Positions 1 through 6,613 of a DNA stretch of 6,613 bases are shown here, one piece after another. The number at the start of each line of letters is the position of its first letter. Within the stretch, counting starts at the first letter, position 1. Below the pieces are notes generated by a model. It was not told the origin of the DNA. It saw nothing but the letters and a program-made list of their open reading frames with translations, and made no database searches. The position numbers and the translations under genes are program-made. This stretch comes from Gammaproteobacteria bacterium (GTDB lineage Bacteria > Pseudomonadota > Gammaproteobacteria > Steroidobacterales > Steroidobacteraceae): contig JAFAVO010000225.1 of NCBI GenBank assembly GCA_019242385.1, forward strand, positions 1 to 6,613, written 5' to 3'.

Positions 1-3454
<3,454 letters not shown>

Positions 3455-3461
3455 CAATACA

Positions 3462-3467
3462 CTCCCC
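3462..3467 (-). promoter_or_regulatory. Ribosome binding site that decides the kinase start
   Basis: On the minus strand GGGGAG sits 7 nt before ATG 3454, an ordinary Shine-Dalgarno spacing. The competing in-frame ATG at 3469 overlaps this element and has no comparable purine run upstream, so the downstream ATG is favoured. Confidence 0.65.
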
Positions 3468-3742
3468 ATCGGGGCATGCGCACGCGCAGCACCCGCGGCT
3501 TCAATCGGCGACCTGGGAGGGGAAAAGCGGCAGGCATCCGGCTCGGCTGACCAGGAGCCCCACGGTCCACATGCCCGATGCGGGCCGGTGGTGCTTCATT
3601 TCCAAGAAGATCCCCCCGGAGCAGGGCGAGCGCTAACACCGTCGTGAGCGCAGCTGCCCGTGCAGAACATTAGCGCGAGCGGCCTGCGCTGAGGTGTCGG
3701 CAGTGGAGGACAGCGGTGGTAGGACAGGGACTACACGCCCTA

Positions 3743-3767
3743 GCGGCCGCAGCGCGCGGCCGCGCGC
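3743..3767 (-). terminator. GC-rich palindromes after the CHAD gene, possible weak terminator
   Basis: Two perfect palindromes are nearly adjacent: GCGGCCGC at 3743-3750 and the 16-bp GCGCGCGGCCGCGCGC at 3752-3767, about 40 nt past the CHAD stop. They could fold into a stable RNA hairpin on the operon transcript. No run of T follows on the minus strand, so this is not a standard intrinsic terminator. It could also be a protein-binding palindrome or chance in GC-rich DNA. Confidence 0.25.
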
Positions 3768-3803
3768 CCGGCGGGAACTGCGCAAACGCGCCGCTCCAGA
3801 GAA

Positions 3804-4697
3804 TTACGACCAGTGTTTGAAGTAACGCCGCAGGCGTTTCTCAAAGCGGGCGGGTTTCTCCGCGTAGATCGGCAGCCCGACGGAGAGAGCGCGTCTGCAC
3901 ATCTTGCGGCGCCGCCGCTCGATCTTTCTCTGCAGCGCCGAATCTGCCTTACGGCCCAACAGTGCCTTGCGCCGCCGCGCCAGCTCCCCGAGCACGGCGA
4001 GGTCGTGCTCATCGCCAAGGTGATCGGAGAGCTTGTGCAGTCTGGCGGCCATCGCCTCGACGGATGCATGCTGCACCGGAGCGACGACCTCGAGCTGATT
4101 GCGCAGGTACTTGGCGCGCTTGCGCCACTCGTGCAGTGCCGGGCCGCTGGCACTGCGCGAGTTGCGGCGCGCGCAACGACGGCCCCTGCGGTAGCTGTCG
4201 CGCAGGCTTCCATAGATGGGTGGCCACTGCTGCGGTGGTGTCGGCCAGGAGTCGACCATCGTCAGTGCGCTGCGCAGACACGCGGCCGAGTTTCGCAGGC
4301 CATGACGCGCGAGCTCAGTGCGTCTACGGCGGGCATCGTGGTGCAGATCCGCGCGCAACGCGGCGAGCCGCCGCCGCTTGCCCGCGCCGCTGGTCTGCCG
4401 CGCGAGCTCGCTCAGGGTCTTCAGCAGCACACTGTCGTCACGCGCGGCGCTCAGTGCCCGCGCGGCGTCGCGCAGCGTGCGGTTGCCGCTCCGGTAAGCG
4501 GTCTCACTCAGCAGCGGGCGCAGCAAGCGCAACGTGGCGCGGGCCGCTTTCACGTGCTTGCGCGCGGTGTGGATCTGCTCGTCGGTCGGTGCGTTGCGCG
4601 GCAGGTCGGCGAGTGCCGTCTCGAGCTGGCGGTGGAGGATGTCGCGCACGCCGCGAGCACCGGGGCTGCCAGGCTGCAACTCGAAGCGTGCGCTCAC
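3804..4697 (-). CDS. CHAD domain-containing protein (polyphosphate-binding type)
   Basis: A 297-residue, strongly basic, Arg- and His-rich all-helical protein. CHAD domains are helical bundles with conserved histidines and basic residues that bind inorganic polyphosphate and often associate with polyphosphate granules. The two signature helices are visible: IHTARKHVKAARATLRLLR (from residue 42; H43, R46, K47, K50, R53) and LHEWRKRAKYLRNQLEVV (from 188; H189, R192, K193, K196, R199). The LSDHLGDEHDLAVL-type segment seen near the C-terminus in this family is also present. There is no CYTH (triphosphate tunnel) domain ahead of it, so this is a stand-alone CHAD protein with no catalytic partner in the same chain. 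No signal peptide is seen. It starts at GTG 4697, which overlaps the upstream pyrophosphatase stop as GTGA with only a weak ribosome site, so translation is probably coupled. It is the last gene of the five-gene cluster. Confidence 0.92.
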   Translation of the reverse strand: MSARFELQPGSPGARGVRDILHRQLETALADLPRNAPTDEQIHTARKHVKAARATLRLLRPLLSETAYRSGNRTLRDAARALSAARDDSVLLKTLSELARQTSGAGKRRRLAALRADLHHDARRRRTELARHGLRNSAACLRSALTMVDSWPTPPQQWPPIYGSLRDSYRRGRRCARRNSRSASGPALHEWRKRAKYLRNQLEVVAPVQHASVEAMAARLHKLSDHLGDEHDLAVLGELARRRKALLGRKADSALQRKIERRRRKMCRRALSVGLPIYAEKPARFEKRLRRYFKHWS

Positions 4698-5236
4698 CGC
4701 TGTGTTCCGGCGGACTGCCGGGCGTGAGCGTCGATCCCGCGCTCCAGTGCCCGCATGGCATCCCGCGCCCCGCCGCGGCTCCTGATGGTGAACTCACGGC
4801 CCTGGAAGGCATTGTAGGAGGTGAAGAAATGCTCGATCGCGCGCAGCTCCTCCGCATCGAGCGCGCTCAGCTCCTGCAAGCGTGCCGGATTGAGCGGGGT
4901 ATCGACCACGCCGATGAGCCGGTCGTTGCGCAGCAGCTTGTCGCCCTCGCGCTGCTCCGCATGCAGTACCCCGATCAGTCTCACGGTCACCAGGCACCCG
5001 GGAAAGCTGGCAGGCAACTGCAGCACCAGCACATCGAGGGCATCACCATCCTCGGCCCGCGTTCCGGGGATGGAGCCGAAATCGTGCGGGAAGGCTGCGC
5101 CCAGCGGCAGTATGCGGCTGATGCGAAAGGTGGCGAATTGCTCATCGTACTTGTATTTGTTGCGGCTGCCGGCCGGGGTATCGATCACCACGTGCACCCG
5201 GCCGCTGCCGCTTTCCCGCGCAGGAATGTCTTGCAT
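4694..5236 (-). CDS. ppa: Inorganic pyrophosphatase, family I (divergent)
   Basis: A 180-residue cytosolic protein matching soluble family I pyrophosphatases, which hydrolyse PPi to two phosphates using Mg2+. Visible landmarks: HVVIDTPAGSRNKYKYD (residues 15-31, substrate-binding lysines), FPHDFGSIPGT (49-59, in place of the usual FYPCNYG type), the metal-binding signature DGDALDVLV (63-71, with D63, D65 and D68), GVLHAEQREGDKLL (89-102, with D99 and K100 at the second metal/phosphate site), and HFFTSYN (136-142, with Y141). It departs from the strict family signature in having Ala where Pro/Glu is usual after the second Asp, Asp for the first Glu, and Phe for a conserved Tyr. It may therefore be a paralogue and not the housekeeping enzyme. 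ATG 5236 is chosen because similarity begins here. It has no clear ribosome site but lies 2 nt after the previous stop, which suggests reinitiation. The longer frame upstream overlaps the neighbouring gene and looks non-native. Confidence 0.9.
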   Translation of the reverse strand: MQDIPARESGSGRVHVVIDTPAGSRNKYKYDEQFATFRISRILPLGAAFPHDFGSIPGTRAEDGDALDVLVLQLPASFPGCLVTVRLIGVLHAEQREGDKLLRNDRLIGVVDTPLNPARLQELSALDAEELRAIEHFFTSYNAFQGREFTIRSRGGARDAMRALERGIDAHARQSAGTQR

Positions 5237-5238
5237 CG

Positions 5239-6000
5239 CTAATGCGCCAGGGCGAACAGCAGTACCGTTTCGCCGCCATCGAGCGGCGTGCGCGGCAGTG
5301 CGCGCACCGCGATGTATTGATGTCCGTCGGCACCGCGATAGCTCGCAGGCTCGGCGAGCCGCCTGCCATCGGCGCGGTGCTTCCACAGCGTCTCGCCGGT
5401 CCGGGCATCGAGTGCCTTGAACCATCCATCATCCGTCCCGTAGAACACGAGCCCTCCGGCCGTGATCAGCGTGCCCGAGGAGATCGGCAGCGCCTCGTGC
5501 ACGCTCCACAGCACGTGTCGTGCGATGGGATCCCAGGCGCGCAACTCGCGGCCGGTCACCTGCCTCGGAGCGGCCCCGGTGGAGCTGTGCTGCGTCGCAT
5601 CGCTCTCGAGCAGATAACTGACGACGCTATTGAGCCCGTTGCTGTGCGCTGCCCCGCGGCCGCGGGCGGACAGATCGAGTGCGTGCGTGCGCTCCTCCAC
5701 GAACCGCTGCAACGGCAGATCGACAGCGGCCGCGGCGTCCGCTGCTGACTGCTCCCGGACGAGCGCCACGGAGCGCGCCACGAGCGGCAGGAGGCCGCGC
5801 ACGTTGGCAGCGGTCACCTCCGCCAGGTCGGAGAAGCGTATTGCGGCCCGCGCCACGGGTGCGGACTGTCCCTGCCGCGGCAGTGCCTCGCGCGTGGATG
5901 CCTCGGCCGCGACCTGCGCGACATCCGGCGCGCCGAGCAGTACGGCCGCCAGCACGGCGTGCAACCGGTAACTGCATCGATGTGGAGTGCCAGATGCCAC
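5239..6000 (-). CDS. Secreted short PQQ-dehydrogenase-like beta-propeller protein lacking the catalytic core
   Basis: A 253-residue protein starting at GTG 6000, with GGAAAGG about 8 nt upstream. Residues 1-34 read as a signal peptide: basic start, hydrophobic LHAVLAAVLLGA stretch and Ala-rich end. Residues 55-70 (RFSDLAEVTAANVRGL) resemble the N-terminal YSPL.QI...NV..L motif of methanol/ethanol-type PQQ dehydrogenases. Residues 150-232 match their C-terminal blades: RELRAWDPIARHVLWSV, SSGTLITAGGLVFYGT, DGWFKALDARTGETLW, then GADGHQYIAV. Full-length enzymes are about 600-700 residues. Here the middle, which carries most of the propeller, the catalytic Asp, the metal ligands and the Cys-Cys pair, is replaced by about 75 residues I do not recognise. 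It should not be an active dehydrogenase of the usual kind. The open frame, signal peptide and 2-nt spacing to the pyrophosphatase argue it is still expressed. A decayed gene is the alternative. Confidence 0.78.
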   Translation of the reverse strand: MASGTPHRCSYRLHAVLAAVLLGAPDVAQVAAEASTREALPRQGQSAPVARAAIRFSDLAEVTAANVRGLLPLVARSVALVREQSAADAAAAVDLPLQRFVEERTHALDLSARGRGAAHSNGLNSVVSYLLESDATQHSSTGAAPRQVTGRELRAWDPIARHVLWSVHEALPISSGTLITAGGLVFYGTDDGWFKALDARTGETLWKHRADGRRLAEPASYRGADGHQYIAVRALPRTPLDGGETVLLFALAH

Positions 6001-6050
6001 GCGATGCGCCTTTCCGCTCGAGCGCGGAGAAGGGGCAGGCCGTGCTCAGC

Positions 6051-6203
6051 TCAGATGCGGCCCATCAGCAGCAGCACAATGAGCACGATCACGACGAGAC
6101 CGAGCGTGCCGCTCGGGTAGTAGCCCCAGCCCTGGCTGTAGGGCCAGGTCGGCAGCGCACCGATCAGGATCAGCACCAGCACGATCAGCAGGATGGTCAA
6201 CAT
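6051..6203 (-). CDS. DUF3309 family small membrane protein
   Basis: A 50-residue protein. It begins with a hydrophobic helix (MLTILLIVLVLILIGALP), followed by a short aromatic, glycine-rich loop (TWPYSQGWGYYPSG) and a second hydrophobic helix (TLGLVVIVLIVLLLMGRI), giving a hairpin of two membrane segments. The IGALPTWPYS..WGY.PSG core and the terminal GRI are characteristic of DUF3309, a family of about 50 residues common in proteobacteria with no known function. The start is secure: GGAGG lies 6 nt before the ATG. It begins 26 nt after the DUF6496-type gene and ends 50 nt before the quinoprotein-like gene, so it is probably cotranscribed with both. Confidence 0.9.
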   Translation of the reverse strand: MLTILLIVLVLILIGALPTWPYSQGWGYYPSGTLGLVVIVLIVLLLMGRI

Positions 6204-6209
6204 CGTTCG

Positions 6210-6214
6210 CCTCC
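6210..6214 (-). promoter_or_regulatory. Strong ribosome binding site of the DUF3309 gene
   Basis: GGAGG on the minus strand, 6 nt before ATG 6203. It is the best Shine-Dalgarno in the window and supports high expression of this small protein. Confidence 0.75.
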
Positions 6215-6229
6215 GTCCGGCTCAGGGAG

Positions 6230-6415
6230 TCACTTCTTGCGCGACGGGACCTTGGCGCCAGAACGGCGCGCCTCGGACAGCCCGATGGCGATCGCCTGCT
6301 TGCGGCTCTTGACCTTGCGGCCCGAGCTTCCGCTGCGCAGCTTGCCGCGCTTCATCTCGTGCATTGCACGCTTAACCTTGCGGCCACTCGCCCGGCCGTA
6401 CTTGCGCGTCGCCAT
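6230..6415 (-). CDS. DUF6496 family small basic protein
   Basis: A 61-residue, very Lys/Arg-rich protein with the family pattern: KYGRASGRKVKRAMHEMKRG near the N-terminus (residues 5-24), then SRKQAIAIGLSEARRSGAKVP (37-57) and a basic tail. I recognise this as DUF6496. The function is unknown. The charge and small size suggest nucleic-acid or polyanion contact, but that is inference. No membrane segment or signal is present. ATG 6415 has AGGA 7 nt upstream. It is the first gene of the minus-strand cluster, followed by the DUF3309 gene after 26 nt. Confidence 0.88.
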   Translation of the reverse strand: MATRKYGRASGRKVKRAMHEMKRGKLRSGSSGRKVKSRKQAIAIGLSEARRSGAKVPSRKK

Positions 6416-6445
6416 GGCTATGTCCTGTTGGCCTGTAGGGTGGGC

Positions 6446-6467
6446 CTGTTGGGTTCGAATTCAACAG
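6446..6467 (-). repeat. Inverted repeat CTGTTG...CAACAG in the operon leader
   Basis: A perfect 6-bp stem with a 10-nt loop that holds the palindrome TTCGAA. It abuts the next hairpin at 6468-6483 with no gap. It lies about 30 nt upstream of the DUF6496-type start, inside the likely 5' untranslated region. Confidence 0.5.
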
Positions 6468-6483
6468 CGGCGATCCCTCGCCG
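6468..6483 (-). repeat. Perfect hairpin CGGCGA-tccc-TCGCCG in the operon leader
   Basis: A GC-rich 6-bp stem with a 4-nt loop directly adjoining the 6446-6467 inverted repeat. No T-run follows on either strand, so it is not an obvious intrinsic terminator. It may be a leader RNA structure or a protein-binding dyad. Confidence 0.45.
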
Positions 6484-6613
6484 GTCATGCGCGAAGGCTA
6501 ACTTGCAGCCTGAGCCGCAGCTGTAGGTGGTGCATCGCATGTGTTGTCGGGCGGGTGCTGCGTCTCGCTGACAGCCCCGGCTGACAAGCCGCTGCGGGAA
6601 CCGACGCTGACGC

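Larger units (their letters stand above)
3455..3803. other. Intergenic region between the CHAD gene and the poly-HAMP kinase
   Basis: These 349 nt separate the CHAD stop from the kinase start. The short open frames here look like GC-rich chance reading frames and resemble no family I know. The region holds the kinase ribosome binding site, a small inverted repeat GCCCG-atg-CGGGC at 3573-3585, and strongly palindromic GC-rich DNA at 3743-3767 close to the end of the CHAD gene. I found no convincing sigma-70 promoter. Since the gap is long and the kinase starts a new unit, a promoter probably lies here but cannot be placed by eye. Confidence 0.6.
6416..6613 (-). promoter_or_regulatory. Leader/promoter region of the five-gene cluster
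   Basis: This region contains no supported gene. Minus-strand frames are open from the right edge for part of it but resemble nothing I know, so an upstream gene's C-terminus cannot be excluded. Contents: CCTGT(T/A)GG elements at 6424-6431, 6432-6439 and 6445-6452; an inverted repeat CTGTTG/CAACAG at 6446-6467; a perfect CGGCGA-tccc-TCGCCG hairpin at 6468-6483; and GCTGACA direct repeats at 6567-6573 and 6580-6586. No clear -35/-10 pair was found. Confidence 0.5.

Noticed and set aside
3813..5242. Plus-strand open frames of 304 and 426 codons
   Set aside because: They lie opposite the clearly recognisable CHAD and pyrophosphatase genes and have Arg/Ala/Gln-rich composition typical of antisense frames in GC-rich DNA.
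5237..5425. Extended 243-residue version of the pyrophosphatase starting at 5425
   Set aside because: The extra 63 residues are Arg-rich, not pyrophosphatase-like, and overlap the C-terminal blades of the quinoprotein-like gene in another frame.
6446..6475. tRNA T-arm-like GGTTCGAATTC, possible tRNA 3' end or phage attachment site
   Set aside because: No matching acceptor strand, anticodon arm or D-arm lies upstream, and no CCA end follows. It is better described as the loop of a simple hairpin.
6418..6540. Minus-strand 40-codon open frame ending 2 nt before the DUF6496-type start, possible leader peptide
   Set aside because: No ribosome site precedes its ATG at 6540 and the translation resembles no known family. 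Open frames of this length are expected in such GC-rich DNA.
5679..6584. Plus-strand open frame of 301 codons
   Set aside because: It runs antisense across the quinoprotein-like gene, DUF3309 and DUF6496, all of which have recognisable products and good ribosome sites.

Overview
This is a GC-rich window, probably from a proteobacterium. The reasons are strong GC bias at third codon positions, GTG starts, tight gene packing, and the combination of DUF3309, DUF6496, CHAD, a family I pyrophosphatase and a poly-HAMP GAF kinase. I lean towards Gamma- or Betaproteobacteria, but nothing here fixes the genus. Every gene I can support is on the minus strand, so transcription runs from right to left.

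Layout in order of transcription: (1) 6613-6416 is a noncoding leader or promoter region. It has two abutting hairpins and three copies of a CCTGT(T/A)GG element, one of which overlaps the ribosome binding site of the first gene. (2) 6415-6230 is a small, very basic DUF6496-type protein. (3) 6203-6051 is a 50-residue DUF3309-type membrane miniprotein. (4) 6000-5239 is a secreted, drastically shortened relative of PQQ-dependent alcohol dehydrogenases. It keeps an N-terminal motif and the last propeller blades and lacks the catalytic middle. (5) 5236-4694 is a divergent family I inorganic pyrophosphatase, starting 2 nt after the previous stop. (6) 4697-3804 is a CHAD-domain protein whose GTG start overlaps the pyrophosphatase stop. 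(7) 3803-3455 is a noncoding gap with GC-rich palindromes. (8) 3454 to the left edge is a very long soluble sensor kinase made almost entirely of tandem HAMP modules followed by a GAF domain. It is cut by the window edge before any catalytic domain.

The five genes from 6415 to 3804 have gaps of 26 nt, 50 nt, 2 nt and a 4-nt overlap, so they look like one operon. Its likely theme is phosphate or stress physiology: pyrophosphate hydrolysis coupled to a polyphosphate-binding-type CHAD protein, preceded by two small proteins of families often seen in stress-related settings. The kinase follows in the same direction but after 349 nt, so it probably has its own promoter. The most striking features are the exact 276-bp periodicity of the HAMP array, the quinoprotein remnant kept in frame inside a tight operon, and the possible alternative RNA pairings in the operon leader.
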